Positions 1-7,817 of a stretch of DNA of 64,000 nucleotides are shown piece after piece (the first letter of the stretch is position 1; the number at the start of each line of letters is the position of its first letter). Under the pieces are notes generated by a model. It was not told the origin of the DNA. It saw only the letters and a program-made list of their open reading frames with translations, and searched no databases. Made by a program: the position numbers and the translations under genes. The stretch comes from Flavivirga aquatica (GTDB lineage Bacteria > Bacteroidota > Bacteroidia > Flavobacteriales > Flavobacteriaceae): assembly GCF_001747085.1 (NCBI RefSeq), contig NZ_MDJD01000006.1, positions 1 through 64,000 of the forward strand, in the 5' to 3' direction.

Positions 1-110
1 CACCCGTGCGCCGGTCGTCATCTGTAGCAAGCTACAATGTTACCCCTCGACTTGCATGTGTTAAGCCTGCCGCTAGCGTTCATCCTGAGCCAGGATCAAA
101 CTCTTCATCG
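1..110 (-). rRNA. rrs: 16S ribosomal RNA, 5' end only
   Basis: The reverse strand reads as the start of a bacterial 16S gene: AGAGTTTGATCCTGGCTCAG, then a Bacteroidota-type continuation with the GCAGGCTTAACACATGCAAG helix region. The molecule runs off the left edge, so only about the first 110 nt are present. The exact 5' nucleotide is estimated from the usual distance to the AGAGTTTGAT block. Two strong promoters lie upstream at 281-310 and 418-447. Confidence 0.97.
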
Positions 111-280
111 TTATTTTTTTAATATCTTAACAATTAATTAGATCAATCTATATAATCTAAATGGCTTATTCTCTTTGTCTAATCTTAACCGTTTCCAATT
201 AAAATCTTACGCTGTCAATTCAATATGTTTATGAACTTGTTTTCTTTGTTCTCTTATCGCGTTTCCTTGATAAGCGGGTG

Positions 281-310
281 CAAATATAAAACCCTTTTTT
301 ATTCTCACAA
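281..310 (-). promoter_or_regulatory. rRNA operon promoter P2 (proximal)
   Basis: On the minus strand a TTTTG -33 element (TTG at 310-308) is followed, after exactly 19 nt, by a perfect TATATTTG -7 element (288-281). This matches the Bacteroidota sigma-A consensus TTG...TAnnTTTG. It lies about 170 nt upstream of the 16S start. Confidence 0.75.
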
Positions 311-417
311 AACTTTTTTTAATCTTTTTTGAAAGTTTTTTTTCAACTTCTAAAACCGATTAGTAAAACTTCTTATGAACGTATGCCTTCAACAACTAAT
401 GCCGTTTTTAGCGGATG

Positions 418-447
418 CAAACCTACAACCCTTTTTTGTTTATTCAA
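418..447 (-). promoter_or_regulatory. rRNA operon promoter P1 (distal)
   Basis: A second minus-strand promoter has TTG at 447-445, a 19-nt spacer and TAGGTTTG at 425-418. Spacing and surrounding sequence (GGGTTGTAGGTTTGCATCC against GGGTTTTATATTTGCACCC in P2) show that the two promoters are related by duplication. Confidence 0.7.
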
Positions 448-842
448 CACCTTTTTTAACCTTTTTTGGATCATAGCACCTCTGTAAAACATAAACAAAT
501 AAAAATCAGTTATTTACACAAAAAAAAATTTATAAGGCTTTCCCGTTTCTAGTAATTATTAATAATGAAACAAACTCTCTTAAATACAACTTAACTCTTT
601 TATCAATAAACTTTATACATATGAAAATTGTTAAATTTTATTCGAAAAGTTATTCTGATATCAAAAAAGCTTTTACCTATAATATAGAATACAAATCTCT
701 CTAAAAGGAAAGTTCATTATTGAAAACAATAAAAATACTTTTCTGGAATGTTTGGAGATACTTCTAAAATGACCAGAATTTAGATTGTCGAAAGTTTTAA
801 AAAGAAGTTCTAAAAAGGAAATCTTTCATAAGTGATACGATA
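448..842. other. Intergenic stretch with a possible regulator-gene fragment
   Basis: No complete gene is visible. On the plus strand, 692-772 reads as about 26 codons ending in TGA without a start codon. The peptide (ISLKGKFIIENNKNTFLECL in part) resembles the N-terminus of ModE-like/LysR-type winged-helix proteins (pattern GRIWIE...GTFL). It is too short to claim as a gene and could be a relic. Nothing else is seen. Confidence 0.25.
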
Positions 843-872
843 TGGACTACCCAATAAATTTGGTACTATTTT

Positions 873-1706
873 TTATGCTACTTTTTTATTGTTTATAATT
901 CTTAATTCTAGTTCTTTTTCTGCTGGAGTTTTATAATCTAAGGCAGAATGTATTCTGCTATTGTTATACCAGTTTATATATTGATTAATAATGTGATAAG
1001 TATGTAAATAGGACTTAAAATTATATCTATTAGTACATTCATATTTTATAGTTTTAAAAAAGGACTCAGATACAGCATTATCCCAACAATTTCCTTTCCT
1101 ACTCATACTCTGTGTTATTTTAGAGCTTAGGTTTAATAAACTAACCATCTTATTAGATGCATATTGCACACCTCTATCTGAATGAAAAATATGGTTATTA
1201 GTTATTTTTCTTTTTTCTCTAGCTAATACCCAAGCTTTATAAACCGTGTTTTTCGTAGTCATGTCTGCACTTAAAGTCCAAGCTACTATTTTTCTATCCG
1301 CTAAATCTAAAATAGTTGTTAGGTAATTCCACCCGCTTCCTACTTTAATATAAGTAATATCTGAGACCCATTTTTCGCCTAATTGACTACTACTAAAACC
1401 CCTATTTAATATATTTTCCGCTATTGGAAAATCGTGATTAGAATTAGTAGTCATTACTTTATACTTTTTACTTAACACACTTTTTAAACCTAATTCTTTC
1501 ATTAAAAAGGCTATATAGGATCTACTATAAAACAAATTCTCTCTTTCTAACATTTTTTGAACACGTAAGCTTCCATATACTTGATTGCTATCATTATAAA
1601 TACCTGTTATTCTTTGCTTTAAATAAATTAAAGAGTCTTTTTGTTTGTTATCAGTCCTAACCCATGTATAATAAGAGTTTTTACTAACATTCATAATACT
1701 ACACAT
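873..1706 (-). CDS. IS3-family transposase OrfB (DDE integrase domain)
   Basis: This is the catalytic half of an IS150-type transposase. An N-terminal HTH_21-like segment (SKNSYYTW) precedes an rve integrase core. The acidic residues are visible in the usual contexts: D in WVSDITYI, D in HSDRGVQY and E in NAVSESFFKT, followed by the conserved IHSALDYKTPAE ending. The Met at 1706 is probably not the real start. The frame is open upstream (GKHLFQERQVRYSFIKTHTG) back to the slippery heptamer at 1787-1793, so the active product is expected to be an OrfAB fusion made by -1 frameshifting. Length is normal. Confidence 0.93.
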   Translation of the reverse strand: MCSIMNVSKNSYYTWVRTDNKQKDSLIYLKQRITGIYNDSNQVYGSLRVQKMLERENLFYSRSYIAFLMKELGLKSVLSKKYKVMTTNSNHDFPIAENILNRGFSSSQLGEKWVSDITYIKVGSGWNYLTTILDLADRKIVAWTLSADMTTKNTVYKAWVLAREKRKITNNHIFHSDRGVQYASNKMVSLLNLSSKITQSMSRKGNCWDNAVSESFFKTIKYECTNRYNFKSYLHTYHIINQYINWYNNSRIHSALDYKTPAEKELELRIINNKKVA

Positions 1707-1753
1707 CTTTTCAACTGGAAATACTCCTGTATGAGTTTTTATAAAACTATACC

Positions 1754-2038
1754 TTACCTGTCGCTCTTGGAAAAGATGCTTACCGCCTTTTTTAATATAT
1801 CACGTTCTAACTTCATTTCTTTCAACTCTTTTTCTAAAGCTTTAACTTTTTGCTTTTCAGTTTCTAATACAGATAAATCTTCGCGATTATTTGTAGTGCT
1901 ACTAAATTCGTTTCTCCATCTATTTATTGAAGCTAAACTAACTCCATATTCAGTCAATAGTTCTTTAGGTGTTTTTCCTGATTCTAATAAGTCGACAATA
2001 GTTTTTTTAAACTCTTGGTCATAAAGCTTTTTTCCCAG
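1754..2038 (-). CDS. IS3-family transposase OrfA (HTH and leucine zipper)
   Basis: This is the DNA-binding half of the IS150-type transposase. The frame reads KKLYDQEFKKTIVDLLESGK then an HTH (LTEYGVSLASINRWRNEF), then a leucine-rich coiled coil (residues with ALEKELKEMKLERDILKKAV) that would mediate multimerisation. No ATG exists in this frame. The family's usual start position (before GKKLYDQEF) carries CTG at 2038-2036, preceded by ATT. The first conventional alternative is TTG at 1957, which would cut the HTH. Either a non-standard start is used or the start has decayed. Confidence 0.85.
   Translation of the reverse strand: MGKKLYDQEFKKTIVDLLESGKTPKELLTEYGVSLASINRWRNEFSSTTNNREDLSVLETEKQKVKALEKELKEMKLERDILKKAVSIFSKSDR
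1787..1793 (-). promoter_or_regulatory. Programmed -1 ribosomal frameshift site of the IS
   Basis: The minus strand reads A_AAA_AAG in the OrfA frame (codons tta aaa aag), the classic IS3-family slippery heptamer. Slipping back one base opens the OrfB frame, which is free of stops from here to the end of OrfB. OrfA itself stops 31 nt further on at 1754-1756. Confidence 0.85.
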
Positions 2039-2146
2039 AATACAAATCTAATTCAATCGCATAAATTCGTACCAACAAAACTAGACATTCCAATATATAC
2101 TTACAAAAAAAGTTCATTTTGACGAAAGTAATCACGTTAACAATTT

Positions 2147-2293
2147 GACGAATATTTCATTCTACAGTGCGATTCAATGTTATTATTGAGACCCAAGATT
2201 GCAAATATCGAAAAAGAATATGCAAAAAAAAACAAAAACAAGTATGAAAAACGTTTAAAAGAGCGAATAATAGTTCTTGAAACGAAAATTTAG
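2147..2293 (+). pseudogene. 3' remnant of an unknown plus-strand gene
   Basis: An open frame with coding-like composition runs to a TAG at 2291-2293. A possible start is ATG 2177, giving 38 aa. The C-terminal part is Lys/Glu-rich and helical (IEKEYAKKNKNKYEKRLKE). A strong rho-independent terminator follows 30 nt later on the same strand. The product is not recognised. The upstream part is missing and the IS lies just before it, so this may be the tail of a gene lost or displaced around the IS insertion; a genuine short gene is the alternative. Confidence 0.35.
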
Positions 2294-2323
2294 AAAACTG
2301 AGCGATTAACTTTTTTTTTGTTT

Positions 2324-2365
2324 GAAGAAGAGTCAGCATTCGCGCTGACTCTTCTTCTTTTTTTG
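2324..2365 (+). terminator. Rho-independent terminator
   Basis: A perfect 14-bp stem (2324-2337 with 2344-2357, loop ATTCGC) is followed by a run of seven Ts. The T-run is on the plus strand only, so it serves the plus-strand reading frame ending at 2293. Confidence 0.85.
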
Positions 2366-2491
2366 ATAATATTTTAGTATAGCTGTATTAATATTTAAAT
2401 TACTGTCTGTTTGATTTATCAAATTTATTAAAACTCATAATTAAAACAACCAATTATAAACTTGATTTAATATAGTAAAAAATATTTTTTT

Positions 2492-5281
2492 CTATTTATA
2501 AACAACCTTTTTAACTAAACTTTGTCCATCAGAAAAATTAAGTTTTAATACATAAAAGCCTTTATTAAATTTAGTCAAATCCATTTTCAATAAATTATTG
2601 CTTTCAGAAGAATCTTTATTTAAAACTAACACCTCTTTCCCTTCAATTGAATACAAACTCATATTGGTTAGTGAATGATTTACTCCATTGTTAAGTTGAA
2701 CATTAATAACACCCTGTGTTGGGTTTGGATAAACTACAATATCATTTTTATATAATGTTTCAACTGAAAGGCTTCTAGGGCAACCGTTATTATCAACGAT
2801 TTCTGTGCTTGAGGTATTCGCACAATTATCAGAAGTATTTATTACACCATCAGCATCGTCATCATCCGCTAAGGCTTCAATATATTCAATAGATAATCGG
2901 GTTACTGCCCAATCTGGATCTACACCTCCATTATCTGAAAATTTAATATCCAATATACCATCCCTTACTTCAACTCTGTCAGCATTAACATAAATAAATT
3001 CTTGTGCAGCAGAGTTGACATTGTTAGCATATAACACACCTTCAATCTCAACGTCCATCATATCACGAGCTATATCTTTATCTCCTAGATTAATGACTAT
3101 TTTCCAAATACCATTTTTAATTTTATGTCTTAAAGTTGCTGTTTCATTTGAATGAATAAAATCTTGATTAATTTCATTTATACCACCTGCTCTTCCTCTA
3201 TCGGTGGCACTAATATTTCCATCCCAATAAATTTCACCAGCAATATTTGGTGTAATTCTTGTAAATTGTCTGTGTATACGAGAGTCTTTAGTTCCAAAAT
3301 CATAATTATATTTTCTTACTCTAGTATTTACAATATAGTCTGTATTCTCATCAGTAGTATTCAATTCAAGACTATTAATCATCCAATTTGGATTCATTCC
3401 GCCATTATCAGAAAATTCAATATTTAATTCTCCATCAGTTACAACAACTTCGTGAGTAAAAGTTTTAAATTCATAATAGTCTGTTTCGATATTACTTTCT
3501 ACAATATCTCCTTCAATTTTAACTTGCATCATGTCTCTTTGTGCATCTGCATCACCTACTTCAAAAGATACTGTCCAATTTCCATTTCTAATTTTATGAT
3601 TAAAAACCACAGTTTCACTAGAGGTAACAAAGTCTTCATAAAGTTGAGAATCACTAAAAAACAGTTCTCTATTGATAGCTTCTACAGTACCCCCAGACCA
3701 ATAAACATCTCCACCTATATTAGGTGTTACTATAGTATATCCTGATAGTGTTAGTGACTCTTTAGGACCAAAATCATATTTGTAAGACAAAGCATTGTTA
3801 TCAATAACTACTGGTCCTGTAACATTAACATAAACGACTCCCCAATTAGTAGTATTACCATCAGAAACCTCATAATAAAATCGATCAACACCAGTAAATT
3901 CATTAGGTGGTGTATAAATAAGAATCTCAGGATTTGTAGGGTCTGTTGTTATGGCTCCACTATTAAAACTTATTGGATTGAAAGAATGAAGAGATAAGTT
4001 ATCTGCATTTGCATCATAATCATTAGCTATAACATCAATTGCAATGTTTGATTCTTCAAGTATATTTATGTCTACCCAATCTCTATTACCGTAAGGTGCT
4101 ATGTTTTCTGCTGTATATGATCCAATATCTGTTAACGATGCATTATTAGCAATATCCATCATTGTTGCTGCTTCATCAGAAGTTGCACGCGTGTGTATCC
4201 CAGGCCACATAATACCAAATTGCTGATCGTTTGGTGTAATTTCTTGTATACCATGATTATGAACTAATCCCCATGTATGCCCTATCTCATGTTGAGCAAA
4301 AGATTTCCATGCACTAGCACTACCGCCATCACTAACTGAGTATTTTGATTCCGTTGAAACTGTGCCTACTCCAGCCCAACCACCGCCTCCGCCGCCAACT
4401 TGTAGCGCAGCAAGGTTGTGGGTATCGCCATGAACTCCTGAGTTCCATATATCTTTAACCCTTCCTAAGTTTGGAATGGTAGCTCTAGTATCGCCTGCTA
4501 ATTCATATGGGCAAGTACTTGGATCTGTTCTTATTACAATAGTTCCAATTAAATGCTCCACTAGAGCATCTCTAATCCATAAATTATTTACTTGATTTAC
4601 AAATTCAATAATATTAGCATTTACTGCATTAATATCTTCATTATACCTGTTTTTGTAGGCACTATAAGATATGTCAAAACCTATTTCAGCTTGCTTAATA
4701 GTTTCTCCTGAGTTATTTTTTAGAGCATTTTGATTTTTTGACTTAAGACTTAATTTTGTTTTTTCATCTTTCAAACCACAAGAATCAAATAAACCTTTAG
4801 CTTCTAAGCTAACTTTTTTTGCGACCAATTTAGTTTTACTAGACAAAGACATTTCTTTTCTAGAATTTATTTCAAAAACAGCGTTCTCGTTTGTTTTAAT
4901 ATTAACCGATATCTCTTCATCGTAAATTACAACACTAGCCGAAGCTTCAGGAATTCCCTTTATATATCCTGTATAAGTATAAAAATCTTTAGCTTCAATT
5001 TCTTTAAGTTCATCGCTTTTATCCTGTATTAAAATTCTAAAGTTTTTACTTTTTACTGAACTTTTATCTAGTATCAATGTATAATCTCTACCATCTATTT
5101 TTAGTGATAATGTCTTTTTTCTTGAGTTCTTTCTAAAATCTAACACTTCTGATTTTGAAGGAATTGATACTGAATATAGTCCTTCTTGTAAATTATTTAA
5201 AGCAGATTGAGAATTGGACACAACTGGTATTAAAAATACACATAAGATTTGCGCAAAAAATTGATATAATTTCATTTTCAT
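2492..5281 (-). CDS. Secreted reprolysin-like zinc metalloprotease with malectin-like repeats and T9SS sorting domain
   Basis: A 929-aa modular exoenzyme. An N-terminal signal peptide (about residues 1-24) precedes a pro-region and a metzincin catalytic domain with the zinc motif HEIGHTWGLVHNH near residue 330 (HExxHxxGxxH). Next come a cadherin-like/VCBS-type segment (about 400-490, ANDYDANADNL...), two copies of a beta-rich malectin-like module (each starting with YDFG..., about 500-670 and 675-850), a thrombospondin-3-like Asp-rich loop (DDDADGVINTSDNC), and a C-terminal type A T9SS sorting domain (VVYPNPTQGVINV...GFYVLKLNF...KKVVYK). It would be exported by Sec, moved across the outer membrane by T9SS and released or anchored. 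It stands alone; the next minus-strand genes upstream are the tRNAs. Confidence 0.9.
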   Translation of the reverse strand: MKMKLYQFFAQILCVFLIPVVSNSQSALNNLQEGLYSVSIPSKSEVLDFRKNSRKKTLSLKIDGRDYTLILDKSSVKSKNFRILIQDKSDELKEIEAKDFYTYTGYIKGIPEASASVVIYDEEISVNIKTNENAVFEINSRKEMSLSSKTKLVAKKVSLEAKGLFDSCGLKDEKTKLSLKSKNQNALKNNSGETIKQAEIGFDISYSAYKNRYNEDINAVNANIIEFVNQVNNLWIRDALVEHLIGTIVIRTDPSTCPYELAGDTRATIPNLGRVKDIWNSGVHGDTHNLAALQVGGGGGGWAGVGTVSTESKYSVSDGGSASAWKSFAQHEIGHTWGLVHNHGIQEITPNDQQFGIMWPGIHTRATSDEAATMMDIANNASLTDIGSYTAENIAPYGNRDWVDINILEESNIAIDVIANDYDANADNLSLHSFNPISFNSGAITTDPTNPEILIYTPPNEFTGVDRFYYEVSDGNTTNWGVVYVNVTGPVVIDNNALSYKYDFGPKESLTLSGYTIVTPNIGGDVYWSGGTVEAINRELFFSDSQLYEDFVTSSETVVFNHKIRNGNWTVSFEVGDADAQRDMMQVKIEGDIVESNIETDYYEFKTFTHEVVVTDGELNIEFSDNGGMNPNWMINSLELNTTDENTDYIVNTRVRKYNYDFGTKDSRIHRQFTRITPNIAGEIYWDGNISATDRGRAGGINEINQDFIHSNETATLRHKIKNGIWKIVINLGDKDIARDMMDVEIEGVLYANNVNSAAQEFIYVNADRVEVRDGILDIKFSDNGGVDPDWAVTRLSIEYIEALADDDDADGVINTSDNCANTSSTEIVDNNGCPRSLSVETLYKNDIVVYPNPTQGVINVQLNNGVNHSLTNMSLYSIEGKEVLVLNKDSSESNNLLKMDLTKFNKGFYVLKLNFSDGQSLVKKVVYK

Positions 5282-5488
5282 AAGCTATTTTTTTTTCAGC
5301 CTAACCTTTTTAAAGATATGGCTATATATATTAACACTTTGTAAATAAGACAACTGAACTTCCTAAAACCCTTATTATGTTTTAAAAAAATTGTCTCAAA
5401 AAAAATAATATGACGTGAGTTCGATTTAAAAATAAGCATTAATATTAATGAAAAAAGCAGAAGGTTTTTATATTTAATTATTTGACTA

Positions 5489-5605
5489 ATGCTTATGATT
5501 TCTAAAGATAAATTAATGAGATTTAAAGAAATCACTCAAATTCTTGATCAAAATAGTATTAAAAGCAATACTAGTCTAAAAAACATAAAAAATCATCTAG
5601 AATAA
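5489..5605 (+). CDS. Possible small protein of 38 aa, unknown
   Basis: A short plus-strand frame (ATG 5489 to TAA 5605) encodes a charged, probably helical peptide (MISKDKLMRFKEITQILDQN and onward). No family is recognised, and no clear promoter or terminator belongs to it. It lies in the otherwise empty stretch 5282-5678. It may be a chance frame; it is recorded because its composition is coding-like. I see nothing else in this gap. Confidence 0.2.
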   Translation: MLMISKDKLMRFKEITQILDQNSIKSNTSLKNIKNHLE

Positions 5606-5678
5606 GTGAGAGCGAAGTGATCTCTATTAAGGATATTCGCTGATTAATTCAGGAACAATATAACATTGTTATAATTAC

Positions 5679-5705
5679 CAAAAAAAGCCCTAATTTCTCA
5701 GAGCT
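5679..5705 (-). terminator. Terminator of tRNA-Asp copy 1
   Basis: On the minus strand an 8-bp stem (AGCTCTGA/TTAGGGCT, two G-U pairs) closed by a GAAA tetraloop is followed by seven Ts, beginning 17 nt after the tRNA 3' end. Confidence 0.8.
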
Positions 5706-5721
5706 TTATTTTTCAATTTTG

Positions 5722-5795
5722 CGGTCTGGACGGGACTCGAACCCGCGACCTTCGCCGTGACAGGGCGACATTCTAACCAACTGAACTACCAGACC
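5722..5795 (-). tRNA. tRNA-Asp (anticodon GUC), copy 1
   Basis: The reverse strand folds as a 74-nt tRNA: acceptor GGTCTGG/CCAGACC with discriminator G, D arm AGTTGGTTAGA, anticodon loop CCTGTCACG giving GUC, and T arm GCGGGTTCGAGTCCCGT. The 3' CCA is not encoded. It has its own promoter (TTG 5843-5841, 19-nt spacer, TATCTTTG 5821-5814) and terminator. The mature sequence is identical to copy 2. Confidence 0.97.
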
Positions 5796-5813
5796 GGTGC
5801 GTTATTGCGGCTA

Positions 5814-5843
5814 CAAAGATACACGTCTTTTTGGATCCTACAA
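5814..5843 (-). promoter_or_regulatory. Promoter of tRNA-Asp copy 1
   Basis: TTTG -33 element, 19-nt spacer and a perfect TATCTTTG -7 element on the minus strand, 19 nt before the tRNA 5' end. Confidence 0.75.
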
Positions 5844-5977
5844 ATCTTCTTAAAACAAAAAAGCATCCCAATCTTCAATTAAGAAAAAAGGAAAGCTTCT
5901 CATTGGAAATACCAAATTTACTTTGGCATAACTACATCCTAGATTTCTCTAGAAACAACACAACTTCTTTTTATTAC

Positions 5978-6004
5978 CAAAAAAAGCTCTAATTACTTAG
6001 AGCT
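5978..6004 (-). terminator. Terminator of tRNA-Asp copy 2
   Basis: A perfect 8-bp stem AGCTCTAA/TTAGAGCT with a 4-nt loop and a following T-run on the minus strand, in the same relative position as in copy 1. Confidence 0.8.
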
Positions 6005-6022
6005 TCTTTTTTGCAATTTTTG

Positions 6023-6096
6023 CGGTCTGGACGGGACTCGAACCCGCGACCTTCGCCGTGACAGGGCGACATTCTAACCAACTGAACTACCAGACC
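6023..6096 (-). tRNA. tRNA-Asp (anticodon GUC), copy 2
   Basis: Same 74-nt tRNA as copy 1, about 300 bp upstream of it on the same strand, again without an encoded CCA. Its promoter (TTG 6144-6142, 19-nt spacer, TATCTTTG 6122-6115) and terminator are separate from those of copy 1, so the two genes are independent transcription units rather than one cluster. Confidence 0.97.
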
Positions 6097-6114
6097 GGTG
6101 CGTTATTGCGGTTG

Positions 6115-6144
6115 CAAAGATACACGCCTTTTTGAATACTGCAA
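6115..6144 (-). promoter_or_regulatory. Promoter of tRNA-Asp copy 2
   Basis: Minus-strand TTTG, 19-nt spacer and TATCTTTG, identical in layout to the promoter of copy 1. Confidence 0.75.
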
Positions 6145-6176
6145 ATCTTTTTGATGTTTTTTTAAAACTTTTTTTG

Positions 6177-7109
6177 CTAAATAAATCTTTGACGTTCTAT
6201 CATATATGTAGTCAGTACGTTACTAAAATCCTTATTAATATCAGTTTCTACATATTTTATCTTGTATTGCGCACATTTTAATTTTAATGCTTCAAAGTAA
6301 TTATTTACTAGCTCATTATAGTTTTCTTTTATTGAATCAGCATACAGATTCATATACTCACCTGTTTCTACATCAATAAAACGTTTTGGCTTATTATCAA
6401 AATCAAATTCTAACTCTTTATTCTTATCAAAAACATGAAATAAAACAACCTCGTGCTTATTATATTTTAAATGCTGTAGTGCTTCAAATAACTTCACATT
6501 ATCTTTTTCGGAGGTTTGAAACATATCTGTAAACAAAAATATCAAAGAACGTCTATGAATCTTTTCGGCAATCTCATGTAAGTACTTATAAGTTTCTGTT
6601 TGTTTATTTATGGATTTAGAAACTACTGCTTGACTCAAATGATTTAATAACATTTGATGATGACGTTCACTCCCTTTTTCTGGCGCATAATAATCGTACG
6701 CATCACTATAAATACTTAAACCAACAGCATCGCGTTGTTTTTTAAGAATATGCATTAAGGATGCTGATGCTAAAACGGAAAACGCTATTTTATTTAAATG
6801 TTCTATAGAAAACGTTTCTAACTTAGGATAATGCATGGAGCTACTATTGTCTATAATAATATGACAACGTAAATTCGTTTCATCATCATAACGCTTCGTA
6901 TAAAGCTTCTCTGTTTTAGCAAACAACTTCCAATCTATATGACGTGTACTTTCTCCTGGATTGTATATTTTATGCTCTGCAAACTCTGCTGAAAACCCAT
7001 GAAACGGACTTTTGTGCATTCCTGAAATAAACCCTTCCACCACTTGTTTAGCGAGTAATTCTAGGTTTTTAAAGCCTTCTGTTTTATTGAGTTCTTTATG
7101 CAAGTTCAT
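6177..7109 (-). CDS. DUF58 domain-containing protein
   Basis: A 310-aa cytoplasmic protein of the DUF58 family, which pairs with MoxR AAA+ ATPases and von Willebrand A-type proteins in Bacteroidota. The hallmark block is present near residues 45-70 (FAEHKIYNPGESTRHIDWKL), followed by a VWA-like half with a MIDAS-type DNSSSM motif. No membrane segment is seen, unlike the membrane-anchored DUF58 forms. It ends the minus-strand pair with clpP (10-nt gap). Its exact biochemical role is not established. Confidence 0.85.
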   Translation of the reverse strand: MNLHKELNKTEGFKNLELLAKQVVEGFISGMHKSPFHGFSAEFAEHKIYNPGESTRHIDWKLFAKTEKLYTKRYDDETNLRCHIIIDNSSSMHYPKLETFSIEHLNKIAFSVLASASLMHILKKQRDAVGLSIYSDAYDYYAPEKGSERHHQMLLNHLSQAVVSKSINKQTETYKYLHEIAEKIHRRSLIFLFTDMFQTSEKDNVKLFEALQHLKYNKHEVVLFHVFDKNKELEFDFDNKPKRFIDVETGEYMNLYADSIKENYNELVNNYFEALKLKCAQYKIKYVETDINKDFSNVLTTYMIERQRFI

Positions 7110-7119
7110 GGTATATCTG

Positions 7120-7665
7120 TTATTTTAAAACCGAATCGACAATACCATAAGCTACAGAATCTTCTGCTCCCATCCAATGGTCACGATTAAAATCCTTCAT
7201 TATTTTATCGAAAGATTGTTCACAATTATCTGCTAATATTTTTGCGCTTAACTCTTTAGTGATTATAATTTCTTTAGCTGTAATTTCAATATCACTAGCT
7301 TGTCCTCTTGCTCCTCCACTAGGTTGGTGAATCATAACACGAGCGTGTGGTTGAATAAAACGTTTTCCTTTTTCTCCTGCAGATAATATAAGAGATCCCA
7401 TTGATGCTGCAAAACCAGTACAGATTGTAGACACATCGCTTTTTAAAGATTTCATACAATCATAAATAGCAAAACCAGATGTTACGTAACCTCCTGGACT
7501 ATTAATATATAGATGTATATCTTTTGTTTCTATTGCATCTAAATACATTAATCTATCAATAACATGTTTTGCTGATTTATCATCTACTTGTCCCCACAAA
7601 AACACCTTACGTTCTTCAATTAGCTTCCTATCTATAGCATCTTGTACTTTTATTTTATCGCTCAT
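7120..7665 (-). CDS. clpP: ATP-dependent Clp protease proteolytic subunit
   Basis: A 181-aa serine peptidase that forms the barrel of the Clp protease with ClpX or ClpA-type unfoldases. The catalytic triad is visible: Ser88 in GFAASMGSL, His113 in VMIHQPSGG and Asp162 in NRDHWM. The INSPGG oxyanion-side motif is also present. It lacks the N-terminal propeptide seen in longer homologues. It is shorter than a typical main ClpP (about 195-225 aa), so a second ClpP elsewhere in the genome is possible. It is probably co-transcribed with the DUF58 gene. Confidence 0.93.
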   Translation of the reverse strand: MSDKIKVQDAIDRKLIEERKVFLWGQVDDKSAKHVIDRLMYLDAIETKDIHLYINSPGGYVTSGFAIYDCMKSLKSDVSTICTGFAASMGSLILSAGEKGKRFIQPHARVMIHQPSGGARGQASDIEITAKEIIITKELSAKILADNCEQSFDKIMKDFNRDHWMGAEDSVAYGIVDSVLK

Positions 7666-7765
7666 ATATTTTGATTTAATTCGTTTAAAGTTTTATTATT
7701 TTTTAAAAATCACATTTTGTAAATGTACTTTTTAATTGATTCATTTTAATTTCATCTAAAATAAA

Positions 7766-7797
7766 AAAAGGTTTGCCATAATGACAAACCTTTTCAA
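7766..7797 (-). terminator. Terminator after trxA
   Basis: A perfect 10-bp stem AAAAGGTTTG/CAAACCTTTT (7766-7775 with 7785-7794) followed by T-rich sequence on the minus strand. It lies about 20 nt past the trxA stop. Confidence 0.75.
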
Positions 7798-7817
7798 TTT
7801 TCTTTTTAAAAGTCTAA

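Larger units (their letters stand above)
843..2092 (-). mobile_element. IS3-family (IS150-like) insertion sequence, complete, 1250 bp
   Basis: Both ends carry imperfect inverted repeats that start TGGA and share TTGGTAC about 18-20 nt inside (inward from 843, and inward from 2092 on the reverse strand). A 3-bp direct repeat ATA flanks the element (840-842 and 2093-2095), the size expected for IS150-type transposition. Inside are orfA and orfB in overlapping frames joined by an A6G slippery site. The element sits between the rrn promoters and a plus-strand gene remnant. Confidence 0.9.
5679..6144. repeat. Tandem duplication of a tRNA-Asp transcription unit (period about 300 bp)
   Basis: The blocks 5679-5843 and 5978-6144 both contain promoter, tRNA-Asp and terminator in the same order. 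Sequence is almost identical from the terminator through the tRNA to the -7 region, with scattered differences in the flanks. The spacer 5844-5977 shows no gene. Confidence 0.9.

Noticed and set aside
2157-2339. 60-codon minus-strand frame
   Set aside because: It runs antisense through a plus-strand coding-like remnant and into its terminator hairpin; it is low-complexity Phe/Leu-rich.
5296-5535. 79-codon minus-strand frame after the metalloprotease gene
   Set aside because: No promoter, AT-driven Ile/Leu composition, and it overlaps the better (still weak) plus-strand frame at 5489.
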